Assembly: GCA_009861545.1 (NCBI GenBank)
Contig: VXME01000094.1
Span: 1-33,748 of the forward strand
DNA length: 33,748 bases
Direction of reading: 5' to 3'
DNA from: Acidobacteriota bacterium
GTDB lineage: Bacteria; Acidobacteriota; Vicinamibacteria; Vicinamibacterales; UBA8438
Shown: in pieces, positions 7,530 to 15,158 of the stretch
Layout: each line of letters starts with the position of its first letter
Position numbering within the stretch: position 1 is the stretch's first letter
Translations under genes and position numbers: made by a program
The notes under the pieces: model-generated
Database searches by the model: none
What the model was told of the DNA's origin: nothing
What the model saw: only the letters and a program-made list of their open reading frames with translations

Positions 7530-10500
7530 TCAGGGCCGCGGCCATAGTCGCTCCAGTCGGACCGCCGCGTCGAGATCCCGACGCGCTCCCGGGGGCAGGG
7601 CATCGCCCGCGCCGGCCGCCGGCTCCCACGATCGCCGCGGCCACAACGCCGTGGCATCCAGCTCCTGGGTAAACGACCACTGCACGTCCTCCGACCCGGT
7701 GTCGACCTCGACCTCGCTGCAGCCGGCCATCCCGTAGTTGCCGTGCGTGCCGTCGTTGCCCCACGACGTGCCCAGCAGCTCGTTGACCACGAGCTGCTCC
7801 CGCGGCGCCCGGCACCGGACGGAAAAATGCGCGCTGCTCCCCGAGAACGAGGTCCGAACCCACACGCGCGGGGTGTCGGCCGGCTTGACGAAGGACGCCG
7901 CCCCCCGGCCCGGCTGCGACCACGCCGCCGTTTGTCCGCGGGCGCCGTCGCGACACCGGATCTGGAAGACGATCCGGCCCGCCGGAAACTCCGCGATGCT
8001 GCCCCTGTCGCAGGCCGATCCCACCGCGGGAACGAACGTCCGCATGTGCCGCTGCTGCGACGGCACCGGAACGCAGTTGTACGCACGCGTCCCACGCGCC
8101 GCACCCTCGTGGTAGCCATGACACGTCAGATCCATCGTGAGCGGACTCGTCCGGACCGCGTTGCGGAGATACGGCTCCTCCAGGGCGTCCGCGTAGTCGT
8201 CGGGTGTCGAAGCGACCTTCCCCGGACTCGTCCGCCGCACGCCAGGGCCTCCCCAATCCCGCTCCAGCTCGCCCGCCGCGGCCAGATCCCGAAACGCGGA
8301 CGCGCCCAGCGCGCCGCCCGCGCCGGTCACCCGCTCCCACGAGCGCGGCGGCGTCAAGGCCGTCGCGGCCGGCTCCGGCGTGAACCACCAAAGCACGTCC
8401 TCCGGGCCGGCGTCCACCTCGACCTCGCTACAGCCGTCCAGCCCGTAGTTCCCGTTCGTGCCGTCGTTGCTCCACGACGTGCCGAGCAGCTCGTTGACCA
8501 CGAGATACTCCTGCGGCGCGCGGCACCAGACCGACAGATGCGCGCTGTTGCCGAAAAACGAGGTACGAAGCCAGACACGCGGGGTAGCGGCCGGCTTGAC
8601 GAAGGACGCCCGCCCCCGACCCGCGTACGACCACGCCGCGGACTGCCCGGAGCTGCCGTCGCGGCAACGGATCTGGAAGACGATCCGGCCCGCCGGAAAC
8701 TCCGCGATGCTGCCCTGATCGCAGGCCGAGCCCACCGCGGGAACGAACGTCCGCATGTGGTGCTGCTGCGACGGCCTCGGGATGCAGTTGTACGCGCGCG
8801 TCGGGCCCTCGTCGTAGCCGTGACAGGTGACGTCGAGCGTCGGCGGCACCGTTGGGCCGGGCTGTGTCGGTGGTTGGGGTTGGGACGCAACGGTCAGAGT
8901 CAGCCTGAACGTACCGGTGTCGCCCGTCGAGTATGAAGTGGCCTCGATGGTGTACGTGCCGGCCTGAAGCCTTCGAGTGATACGCGCGTCGGTTCCGCGG
9001 CCCCCGTCATCGTCAGAGGCCAGTTGCGAGCCGCGAACATTCGCGCCCCGCCGCAGGTACAAGAGCGAGTCGATGTTCGACGAGGTCATGTCAATCGTCA
9101 CGTCGGCTGCCCGAGCGAGCGTGAACCTGTAGAAGCGCGCCAGGTAGCCGCCGTCAAGGGTCGGCCGGTTCGGCGACACGCAGTCCCTTCCCAGAGTCCC
9201 GTTGCGCGCCCATGTCCCGCCTCCGGCGGACACTGTGCCGAGGTTGTGCAGAGTACAACGGCTCGTGGTGGGCGGGGGCGGGGGCGTGACGGAGGCCGTC
9301 GTTATCGCGAGGACGAACTCGTCATCTTGCCCGCCACTATATGTTGTAGCTTCGATCGTGTACGTGCTCCCCGCTGACAGCGTCAGCGAAGACAGCCTTG
9401 CATCGGTAGATGGACCCGAGTCATCATCCCGGTGCACGATGGACCCGTAGGGCCCTCCGTTTCGGATGTACAGGTACGTATCATTGCCGTCCCTTGAGCT
9501 CAGATCAATGGTATATCGCAGATTTGCCTTTGAAACAAAAGTGAAGTACCTGGAGTAGCTCCCATTGGTGGACCGCGCTGGTTCCTGAGAGGGGCAGGTG
9601 TGCCATCCGTTGACAGCATTACTATAGCCGGACCTATTCATCCCGGGAAAGATGTTCATGAGGTTGTAGGCACATGCTCCGTACGCCTCTTTCAGATTCG
9701 CGGTGTTGGAAGCGTTTATGACTCTCACGCCGTTACTGCTCCCGACTACTCCGGTTCGAACGCCCGCATGGTATCCATGCGGGTCGGAGAAGCGGGACAA
9801 CTCCTCGCAGTCGGAGCGGAAGGTGTCAAAACACTCCGTGGAGTACGCCATGATCGTCCTAAAGCTCTGCCTCGGGCTCCCGCCGATATGCACGTAACCC
9901 CGACCGTCACTATGGTGCGACGTTGCGCCGTCCTTCTGGAGCTGGTACCGATCGTGACTGAGGCCGAAGTTGTGTCCCAACTCGTGCGCAAAGGTGAGGT
10001 TGGGGCTCAAACATTCCGCCAGGGTAAGACCAGAGTGTCCGGGTATATAGGCAATTCCACATGTAGGATCCCCATCGCTGTTGGGAATGCCATCGCGGAC
10101 AATCAAATGCACGAGGTCAGCCCTGTATAGATCTCGGAGCGCCCGGACCGTGTCATCGTCCCGAAACGCGTCGAGCGTCTGTAACGTATTGCCTCGCTCG
10201 CTGAAGTAGCCAGTCTCTTCCACAAAAACGAGTTGGATCCGATGCGGAAGACCACCCGCAAGCAATGCGGAGTTGGTGTCCGCCACGGATGCCTGTATCT
10301 TTTCCACCATGAGAGTTCGGGCGGCGGCGGCATTCAACGAGCCCCCCAAGTCTCTCCTGGCTTGAGGGGTATACAAGACCAGGACGTCGACGCGAGAGGA
10401 GCCAGTGTTCGACGCCGGAGGCGGCGTCGGAGCGTCTTCGGGACGATCGGGAACGTCTCTGCTCCTCACACCATCGTCTCCCAGTGCTGGCGCCCTCGAC

Positions 10501-11069
10501 ATGTCGATCTGGCGGATGACGTGCACGCCATCTTCCATCGACTCCACTTCATACGTTCCTCCGGTCGTTCGCACGGTACCCCGGACAACGCCGCCGCTCA
10601 CAACCAGTGCTGCTGTACCATCGTACTCCGAAGTTCCCTCGAGGCGACCGAGCAGGGAGTAGCCACCCGTCCACGTTACCCGCGTTTCCTCGAAGATGAC
10701 CTGGAAGACGGCGTCGTCGAAGAAGTTCAGCGTCAACCCGACAGGAGTGCCGCCTTCTACGCTGGCGCGCGTATGAGCCAGCTCGTCGGCAGCAACCCTT
10801 ACCAATCGAGATCGAACCGTCGTGATGCCGGAAGCGGGAGAGCCCAGGCGTCGGTCGGAGGGTGCAACGCCTGCGACTCGTTCTGACTCGACCGCCAAGA
10901 ATAGACCGCTGCCAGGCTCTCCACCTTCTGGACTTTGGCGTAAAGCGGGCGCCGCAGCAAGAGGTGCCTCGGCAGCTTTCGTGGCGATCGGCATGCCGGA
11001 AAGGACTGCGACAAGAACGGTAGCCGCTATCGCTGCGGCGTTTACAGAAGCACTCTTGAACCTCTTCAT
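7530..11069 (-). CDS. Secreted reprolysin-like zinc metalloprotease with PPC domains and duplicated tail
   Basis: This 1179-residue protein starts at ATG 11069, with GGGAGG 7 bases upstream. The frame is open further back to 11987, but only through antisense of thiS and thiG. A signal peptide (about 1-33) is followed by a propeptide-like region and a metalloprotease domain (about 225-465). It has the metzincin zinc site HELGHNFGLSHD (His362, Glu363, His366, His372) and a Met-turn at IMAYS (Met407). Two pre-peptidase C-terminal (PPC)-like beta domains (about 500-590 and 604-727) end in YTIEATxYSxG. Two copies of a roughly 200-residue Cys-containing module follow (745-945 and 979-1179), each starting with DLTCHGY or DVTCHGY and containing RTFVPAVGSACD and GRIVFQIRCRDG. 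The role is likely extracellular protein degradation. The module family is not recognised. Confidence 0.9.
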   Translation of the reverse strand: MKRFKSASVNAAAIAATVLVAVLSGMPIATKAAEAPLAAAPALRQSPEGGEPGSGLFLAVESERVAGVAPSDRRLGSPASGITTVRSRLVRVAADELAHTRASVEGGTPVGLTLNFFDDAVFQVIFEETRVTWTGGYSLLGRLEGTSEYDGTAALVVSGGVVRGTVRTTGGTYEVESMEDGVHVIRQIDMSRAPALGDDGVRSRDVPDRPEDAPTPPPASNTGSSRVDVLVLYTPQARRDLGGSLNAAAARTLMVEKIQASVADTNSALLAGGLPHRIQLVFVEETGYFSERGNTLQTLDAFRDDDTVRALRDLYRADLVHLIVRDGIPNSDGDPTCGIAYIPGHSGLTLAECLSPNLTFAHELGHNFGLSHDRYQLQKDGATSHHSDGRGYVHIGGSPRQSFRTIMAYSTECFDTFRSDCEELSRFSDPHGYHAGVRTGVVGSSNGVRVINASNTANLKEAYGACAYNLMNIFPGMNRSGYSNAVNGWHTCPSQEPARSTNGSYSRYFTFVSKANLRYTIDLSSRDGNDTYLYIRNGGPYGSIVHRDDDSGPSTDARLSSLTLSAGSTYTIEATTYSGGQDDEFVLAITTASVTPPPPPTTSRCTLHNLGTVSAGGGTWARNGTLGRDCVSPNRPTLDGGYLARFYRFTLARAADVTIDMTSSNIDSLLYLRRGANVRGSQLASDDDGGRGTDARITRRLQAGTYTIEATSYSTGDTGTFRLTLTVASQPQPPTQPGPTVPPTLDVTCHGYDEGPTRAYNCIPRPSQQHHMRTFVPAVGSACDQGSIAEFPAGRIVFQIRCRDGSSGQSAAWSYAGRGRASFVKPAATPRVWLRTSFFGNSAHLSVWCRAPQEYLVVNELLGTSWSNDGTNGNYGLDGCSEVEVDAGPEDVLWWFTPEPAATALTPPRSWERVTGAGGALGASAFRDLAAAGELERDWGGPGVRRTSPGKVASTPDDYADALEEPYLRNAVRTSPLTMDLTCHGYHEGAARGTRAYNCVPVPSQQRHMRTFVPAVGSACDRGSIAEFPAGRIVFQIRCRDGARGQTAAWSQPGRGAASFVKPADTPRVWVRTSFSGSSAHFSVRCRAPREQLVVNELLGTSWGNDGTHGNYGMAGCSEVEVDTGSEDVQWSFTQELDATALWPRRSWEPAAGAGDALPPGARRDLDAAVRLERLWPRP
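7533..8135 (-). repeat. C-terminal module copy 2 of the metalloprotease
   Basis: This encodes residues 979-1179, a near copy of residues 745-945. Shared blocks include RTFVPAVGSACD, IAEFPAGRIVFQIRCRDG and LVVNELLGTSW. The DNA identity is obvious by eye in the matching blocks, so the duplication is fairly recent or kept similar by gene conversion. Confidence 0.85.
8237..8837 (-). repeat. C-terminal module copy 1 of the metalloprotease
   Basis: This encodes residues 745-945. It pairs with the copy at 7533-8135 in direct orientation; the two are joined by a linker of about 33 residues. Confidence 0.85.
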
Positions 11070-11112
11070 CGTTAGCCTCCCACCGCCACGACTGATTGAC
11101 CGTCGCCGACCA

Positions 11113-11262
11113 TCACGCCACGTCGCGGTTGGCCGCGCTCTCGACCGCGGCGTTGTAGCTGACCGACCCGCGGTCGCGCACGAGCCGGCACGCCTTGTCG
11201 CGTGTCTTGGCCGTCCACACGGTGGCCAGCTTGACCTCGCGGATCTTGGCTGAACCGTCGGT
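11113..11262 (-). pseudogene. ISKra4-type transposase remnant
   Basis: On the minus strand a frame without a start reads GSAKIREVKLATVWTAKTRD and then RLVRDRGSVSYNAAVESAANRDVA before TGA at 11115-11113. The order REVKL, a hydrophobic VxT, VRD, then S-x-x-Y-x-A-A-x-E-S/T-A matches the central region of ISKra4-family transposases as I know them. Only about 50 codons survive and no terminal repeats were found. It lies 44 bases upstream of the metalloprotease start. The rest of the gap up to the thiS promoter (11263-11526) shows no gene I can support. Confidence 0.6.
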
Positions 11263-11526
11263 CTACTTGCAACATCGCTGGGTCTCCTCGAATGCAAACG
11301 GGCAAGCGCGGCCAGATCTTCCGTGAACCACGCCAAGACGCCGGCGAGCGCTGCCTCCCCCCCTGAGGATCGCCCGCCCAAGGCCAAAGGACAGGGCCGC
11401 AACCTATCAAGGAGCGCCGTGACGGTCAACCCGGCAGCCGGCGGAGGTGAACGCCCGCGGATCGCCGCGGCCGGCGGAATGCGCGCCGGTGCGCTGGAGG
11501 CGACGACGGCGCGGGACGGCAGAATC

Positions 11527-11555
11527 TTGACCGCGCGCACGGCCGACAGTATGCT
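11527..11555 (+). promoter_or_regulatory. Promoter of thiSG
   Basis: TTGACC (11527-11532), 17 bases, TATGCT (11550-11555). The start of transcription is expected near 11562, only about three bases before the GTG of thiS, so the message would be leaderless. No TPP riboswitch can fit between this promoter and thiS. Confidence 0.6.
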
Positions 11556-11564
11556 GCCGGACTC

Positions 11565-11765
11565 GTGACCATCCTGCTTAACGGCGAGACCTACGAGACC
11601 GCGGGTCCGCTGAGCGTGACCAACCTGCTCGAAGGGCTCGGCATCGATCCGCGCCGGGTCGCCGTCGAGCACAACCGGTCCGTGATCAAGAAGGCGGCCT
11701 ACGACGCCACCGCCGTCCGGGAGGGCGACGAGGTAGAGGTCGTCAACTTCGTCGGGGGAGGCTAG
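11565..11765 (+). CDS. thiS: Sulfur carrier protein ThiS
   Basis: ThiS is a ubiquitin-like carrier whose C-terminal glycine becomes a thiocarboxylate and donates sulfur to the thiamine thiazole ring built by ThiG. The 66-residue protein starts at GTG 11565 ([12 protein letters not shown]) and ends in NFVGGG, with the required Gly-Gly terminus. ThiG starts 4 bases after the stop, so both are co-translated partners. There is no Shine-Dalgarno before GTG, which agrees with a leaderless message. ThiF, ThiH and ThiO are not in the window. Confidence 0.94.
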   Translation: MTILLNGETYETAGPLSVTNLLEGLGIDPRRVAVEHNRSVIKKAAYDATAVREGDEVEVVNFVGGG

Positions 11766-11769
11766 GACG

Positions 11770-12546
11770 ATGGCCGACCTCCCACTCGTCATCGCCGGCC
11801 GCCCGTTCCGCTCGCGCCTCATCGTCGGCACCGGCAAGTATCCGTCCGCCGCGGTCATGGAACGGGCCCACGAGGCGTCCGGCGCCGAAATGGTCACTGT
11901 GGCGGTTCGGCGCGTCGAGCTGAACCGGTCGCGCGAGTCGCTGCTCGACCACATCGACACCGAGCGGTACTTCCTGCTGCCCAACACCGCCGGCTGCTAC
12001 ACCGCCGACGATGCGATACGCACGGCGCGGCTGGGGCGCGAAGCGGGGCTCTCGAACTGGGTGAAGCTGGAGGTGATCGGAGACGAGAAGACGCTCTTTC
12101 CCGACAACGACGCGCTGGTGCAGGCCACGCGCGTGCTGGTCGGCGAAGGGTTCGTGGTCCTTCCGTACACGAACGACGACCCGGTCACCTGCCGCAAGCT
12201 GGAGGACGCCGGCGCCGCCGCGGTCATGCCGCTGGGCGCGCCGATCGGCTCGGGCCTCGGCGTGCAGAATCCGAACAACATCGTCCTCGTCAAGGAGGCG
12301 GCCGGCGTGCCGGTCATCGTCGACGCCGGGGTCGGCACGGCCTCCGACGCCGCCGTCGCGATGGAGCTGGGCATCGACGGTGTGCTCATGAACACCGGCA
12401 TCGCCGGCGCGGACGACCCGGTCGGCATGGCCGAGGCGATGAACCTGGCCGTGCGGGCCGGCCGTCTGGCCTACCTTGCGGGCCGCATACCGCGCAAGCG
12501 GTACGCCACCGCCAGCAGCCCCCTGGAGGGCGTGATCGGCAGCTAA
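11770..12546 (+). CDS. thiG: Thiazole synthase ThiG
   Basis: ThiG condenses 1-deoxyxylulose-5-phosphate, dehydroglycine and the ThiS thiocarboxylate into thiazole phosphate. The 258-residue TIM-barrel protein opens with [14 protein letters not shown] and [12 protein letters not shown]. It has the Schiff-base lysine in [10 protein letters not shown], the phosphate-binding [11 protein letters not shown], and [27 protein letters not shown] near the end. Length and motif order are standard. A methyltransferase-like gene fragment begins immediately after its stop. Confidence 0.97.
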   Translation: MADLPLVIAGRPFRSRLIVGTGKYPSAAVMERAHEASGAEMVTVAVRRVELNRSRESLLDHIDTERYFLLPNTAGCYTADDAIRTARLGREAGLSNWVKLEVIGDEKTLFPDNDALVQATRVLVGEGFVVLPYTNDDPVTCRKLEDAGAAAVMPLGAPIGSGLGVQNPNNIVLVKEAAGVPVIVDAGVGTASDAAVAMELGIDGVLMNTGIAGADDPVGMAEAMNLAVRAGRLAYLAGRIPRKRYATASSPLEGVIGS

Positions 12547-12547
12547 C

Positions 12548-12859
12548 CGACGGTCCGCCTCCCTCCGCACGGCCACCCGCATCGCCAGCAAGGATGAGCT
12601 CACGCGCCTGAAGCGGGCGCGCGAAGCCGCGGATCGCGCGTACAACGACGCCCTGACGCGGGTCGATCGCGCGCTGCCGCCCCGGCCCGAGCTGCCCGAC
12701 GCGCCGGGCGCCCTCGATCAGCGGCAGCTCACCCCCGTCAACGAGGCCTGGCGCGTGGCGCCCGACGTCGAGCCCGTGCTGGGGACCGGGTGGAAACGCC
12801 GCCTGCGCGCCTGGGTGTGGGATCTCGTCGGCCCGATCGTGGAACGGCAGCAGCACTGA
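12548..12859 (+). pseudogene. Headless fragment of a methyltransferase-like gene
   Basis: An open frame runs from just after the thiG stop to TGA 12857-12859 with no ATG, GTG or TTG start at its head. It reads SKDELTRLKRAREAADRAYN, then ALPPRPELPDAP, LTPVNEAWRVAP and GWKRRLRAWVWDLVGPIVERQQH. This pattern (coiled start, NExW, GWxxRLRxxxWxLVGPxxERQQ) resembles the N-terminal region of a group of SAM-dependent methyltransferase or glycosyltransferase proteins in which ERQQ continues into a longer domain. Here it stops at ERQQH, so both ends are lost. Family memory is the only support for the product name; the coding character itself is clear. Confidence 0.5.
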
Positions 12860-12882
12860 TCGACAGCCCCTGGAGAAGCGGC

Positions 12883-12911
12883 TTGACCAATGCAAGGAAT
12901 TTCCTTACCGT
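12883..12911 (+). promoter_or_regulatory. Promoter of the MazE/MazF-type pair with embedded palindrome
   Basis: TTGACC (12883-12888), 17 bases, TACCGT (12906-12911). The spacer contains AAGGAA-T-TTCCTT (12894-12906), a perfect 6+1+6 palindrome ending on the first base of the -10. Such placement fits an operator for autoregulation by the AbrB-type antitoxin, alone or with its toxin. The predicted start near 12918 leaves about four bases before ATG 12922, so the message is probably leaderless. Confidence 0.6.
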
Positions 12912-12921
12912 GTGAGACGCC

Positions 12922-13140
12922 ATGATCGTCAGCAAGCTCACCACCAAGGCGCAGACCACGATCCCCAGGGCGGTACGGATCGCGCTCGGACTCGACCCCG
13001 GCGACGAGCTCATCTACGAGATCGACGGCGCAAGGGTCGTGCTGACGAAGGCCCGGCCCGGAGCCGTAGCCGACGATCCGTTCCGCACGTTCCGCGAGTG
13101 GGGTACCAAAGCGGACGCCGAGGCGTATGCCGACCTTTGA
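12922..13140 (+). CDS. AbrB/MazE-type antitoxin
   Basis: The 72-residue protein begins MIVSKLTTKAQTTIPRAVRIALGLDPGDELIYEIDG, a textbook SpoVT/AbrB swapped-hairpin DNA-binding domain (T-x-K-x-Q-x-T-I-P, then LGLxPGDxLxY). The short acidic tail DDPFRTFREWGTKADAEAYADL would bind and neutralise the toxin. It overlaps the toxin gene by 14 bases, the usual coupled arrangement of antitoxin before toxin. Binding to the palindrome in its own promoter is expected for the family. Confidence 0.92.
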   Translation: MIVSKLTTKAQTTIPRAVRIALGLDPGDELIYEIDGARVVLTKARPGAVADDPFRTFREWGTKADAEAYADL

Positions 13141-13468
13141 GCAGGGTGACGTCATCAAGGTTCCGTTCCCGTACACCGACCGAGCCACGCGACAGTCGCG
13201 ACCGGCGCTTGTGGTGTCGACGGACACTCTCGAGACCGCGCACGGTTTACTCTGGGTTGCGATGATCACCAGCGCAGCCAACCGCGGTTGGCCCGGAGAC
13301 GTAGCGGTCAAGGATCTCGCTCAGGCCGGGCTACCCGCTCCTTCGGTCATCCGCACCGCCAAGATCGCCACCATCGAGTCGTCTGACGCGCGCCGGCTCG
13401 GCCGCATTGCGGCCGCTCAGCGCCGGCAGGTCATCCGCCGGGTGGTCCGCATGCTCGGCGTCCGATGA
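13127..13468 (+). CDS. MazF/PemK-type ribonuclease toxin
   Basis: The 113-residue protein has the PemK/MazF beta-barrel pattern: FEQGDVIKVPFPYTD (loop with G-D-x-x-x-x-x-F-P), RPALVVS, then MITSAANRGWPGDV and PSVIRTAKIATI. Members are mRNA interferases that cut RNA at short sites and are held inactive by the co-encoded antitoxin. Arg in SRPALVV and Thr/Ser in MITS sit at positions used in catalysis in the family. Its 3' end overlaps by 38 bases a possible small gene on the other strand. Confidence 0.92.
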   Translation: MPTFEQGDVIKVPFPYTDRATRQSRPALVVSTDTLETAHGLLWVAMITSAANRGWPGDVAVKDLAQAGLPAPSVIRTAKIATIESSDARRLGRIAAAQRRQVIRRVVRMLGVR

Positions 13469-13619
13469 TCTGGCTGAGGCCGCCGATCGGCCTGCGGACC
13501 GTGCCGCTCCGGAGGAGCGTCACCCAAGGCAGGCCCTCGCCGAGGTTCCGCACGAGGGGCCACGCAGCGATCCCGGTGCCCGCAACAAGGCCGGTGACGA
13601 CGATTGCCGCCTCGAGCAT
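13431..13619 (-). CDS. Possible small membrane protein downstream of the exosortase
   Basis: A 62-residue frame from ATG 13619, 21 bases after the exosortase stop. It has one hydrophobic helix (residues 2-23, LEAAIVVTGLVAGTGIAAW) and a basic remainder with RNLGEGLPWVTLLRSG. No Shine-Dalgarno is visible and it overlaps the toxin gene end to end. If real it is the last gene of the exosortase unit; it may equally be the remnant of a longer gene. Confidence 0.35.
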   Translation of the reverse strand: MLEAAIVVTGLVAGTGIAAWPLVRNLGEGLPWVTLLRSGTVRRPIGGLSQIIGRRACGPPGG

Positions 13620-13640
13620 CGGCCCGTGATACGCGCGCGC

Positions 13641-15158
13641 TCAACCGGCCTGCGGCAGCGCGCGCGGCGGGACCGGCGACACGTCGATGACCTCGCGGCG
13701 CGCCGGGCGGGCGAGCCACCAGACGACGGCGGCGGGCAGGACGAGCGCCCAGCCCCGGATCAGGCCGACGTGCGGGTTGAAGCCGTAGTGATGGGCGAGC
13801 TCGCCGACCAGCACGCCCAGCACCGCCTGCGCCAGGACCACGCCGCCGAGCCCGAGCAGGGCGCGCCGCCACGATCGACCGCCGCCGGCCACCGCGATCC
13901 AGAGCGCGGTGAACAGGCCGACCTGGAAGGCGGGCAGGATGGCCCAAGCGCCCTGGTCGTCGGCGAAGGCGTGGGCCGCGCGGCCGCCGAGGGCCTGCCG
14001 GCCCGCCGCGGCGCCGCCCGCCATCGCGCCGAGCACCGGCGCCGCGACGAACGCGGCCACCGCGCCCAGTGCGATCGCCACACCCGCGCGCGCCGCGCCG
14101 CGCCGCGCCGCGCGCGCCGTCACGAACGCCGCCGCGGCGACCAGCAGGACGGCGACCAGCGTCTGCGAGAAGGCGTGGATGGCCGTCACGTACGATCCCA
14201 CGACCGCGGCCGGAACAGCCAGCACCAGCAGGCGCGAGACGCCGAGGGCGAAGAAGACGGCCGGCGTCGCCAGAAGCATGGCCGTCCGGCGCTTCCAGCC
14301 CAGGGGCGCGGCGAGGGCGCCGGCCAGATAGAGCGGGATGAGCGGGGTGAAGATGCACTCCTGCGTGACGACGAAGGCCCCATGCCGGGTGAAGATGAGC
14401 GCCTCGTGCACGTTCGCCCTCGTGCCCGCCGCGCTCAGGATGGTACCGCCGGCCATGGCGATCCACCCGGCGATCACGTCGACGGCCGGGCTCTCGTAGA
14501 AGAACGGGGCGGTGGCGAAGTAGGCCACCACGAGCAGGGCCGCCAGCAGCAGGAACCGCCGCGCCGCGGGGCCGAGGACCGCGTCGCCGGGCAGCGCGCC
14601 GGCCGCCGCCCCGCCGCCGGGGCCGCCGTCCGCGGCAGTCCCCTGCCGGCCCATCCAGGCGTAGACGAACCCGGCCGCCGCGAGAATCAGGACGCCGGGC
14701 CAGATGTAGACGTGCAGCAGATCGAGCAGCGCCCGGTCCTCGGCCACCAGCGACAGATTGCCGAGCCGGACGACGTTCAGGGCGGTGATGACGGTCAGGC
14801 CGACCACGGCCCCGCGCAGCCGCGCCCCCCAGGTGGCGGGATACGCGAGGATCGCTCCGGCGCACAGCGCCATCGGGTCGCCGCCGCTGCAGCTCGCGTC
14901 GGCATAGACGAGGTTCGACGGCGCGCCGGTGAGCTGGTCGGCCACCCCCTGCTGAAGCTGCGCGAACGGCGTCAGAAGCGTCCGCTCCACCCACGGCAAC
15001 CGCATCAGGCCGAACAGACCGACGAACCAGGCGCCGGTCACGAGCGTGAACCGGAGCATGCCGTCCGACGCCGGCCCGGCCGGCGCGGGGACGGCCGGCT
15101 TCCCGGCGGTCGAGGGCTCGAGCTCCGCCCCCGGCGCTGGTGTCTTCTCTGCGTCCAT
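13641..15158 (-). CDS. Double-domain exosortase/archaeosortase-family membrane protein
   Basis: Exosortases are inner-membrane Cys proteases or transpeptidases that cut C-terminal sorting tails of exported proteins; the catalytic set is Cys, Arg and His. This 505-residue, mostly hydrophobic protein shows that set twice. Core 1: Cys90 in ASCSGG, Arg113, Arg131 in ALNVVR and His149 in LLHVYIWPG. Core 2: Cys268 in TQECIF, Arg291, Arg309 in ALGVSR and His328 in AIHAF. From Cys to the second Arg is 41 residues in both, and a Pro and the first Arg also fall at identical offsets. Residues 350-490 add four more hydrophobic segments. Core 1 has the better canonical Cys-Ser-Gly; core 2 may be degenerate or specialised. 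ATG 15158 overlaps the methyltransferase stop (TGATG). Single-core family members are usually 180-300 residues. Confidence 0.8.
   Translation of the reverse strand: MDAEKTPAPGAELEPSTAGKPAVPAPAGPASDGMLRFTLVTGAWFVGLFGLMRLPWVERTLLTPFAQLQQGVADQLTGAPSNLVYADASCSGGDPMALCAGAILAYPATWGARLRGAVVGLTVITALNVVRLGNLSLVAEDRALLDLLHVYIWPGVLILAAAGFVYAWMGRQGTAADGGPGGGAAAGALPGDAVLGPAARRFLLLAALLVVAYFATAPFFYESPAVDVIAGWIAMAGGTILSAAGTRANVHEALIFTRHGAFVVTQECIFTPLIPLYLAGALAAPLGWKRRTAMLLATPAVFFALGVSRLLVLAVPAAVVGSYVTAIHAFSQTLVAVLLVAAAAFVTARAARRGAARAGVAIALGAVAAFVAAPVLGAMAGGAAAGRQALGGRAAHAFADDQGAWAILPAFQVGLFTALWIAVAGGGRSWRRALLGLGGVVLAQAVLGVLVGELAHHYGFNPHVGLIRGWALVLPAAVVWWLARPARREVIDVSPVPPRALPQAG

Noticed and set aside
11263-11526. 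Possible TPP riboswitch or further gene before thiS
   Set aside because: The promoter lies only 38 bases before GTG, leaving no room for a riboswitch, and no motif or frame upstream was convincing.
7530-11987. A single 1485-codon frame extending the metalloprotease upstream across thiS and thiG antisense
   Set aside because: The part beyond 11069 is the mirror of well-established thiamine genes and of the transposase remnant; a signal peptide and Shine-Dalgarno at 11069 set the true start.
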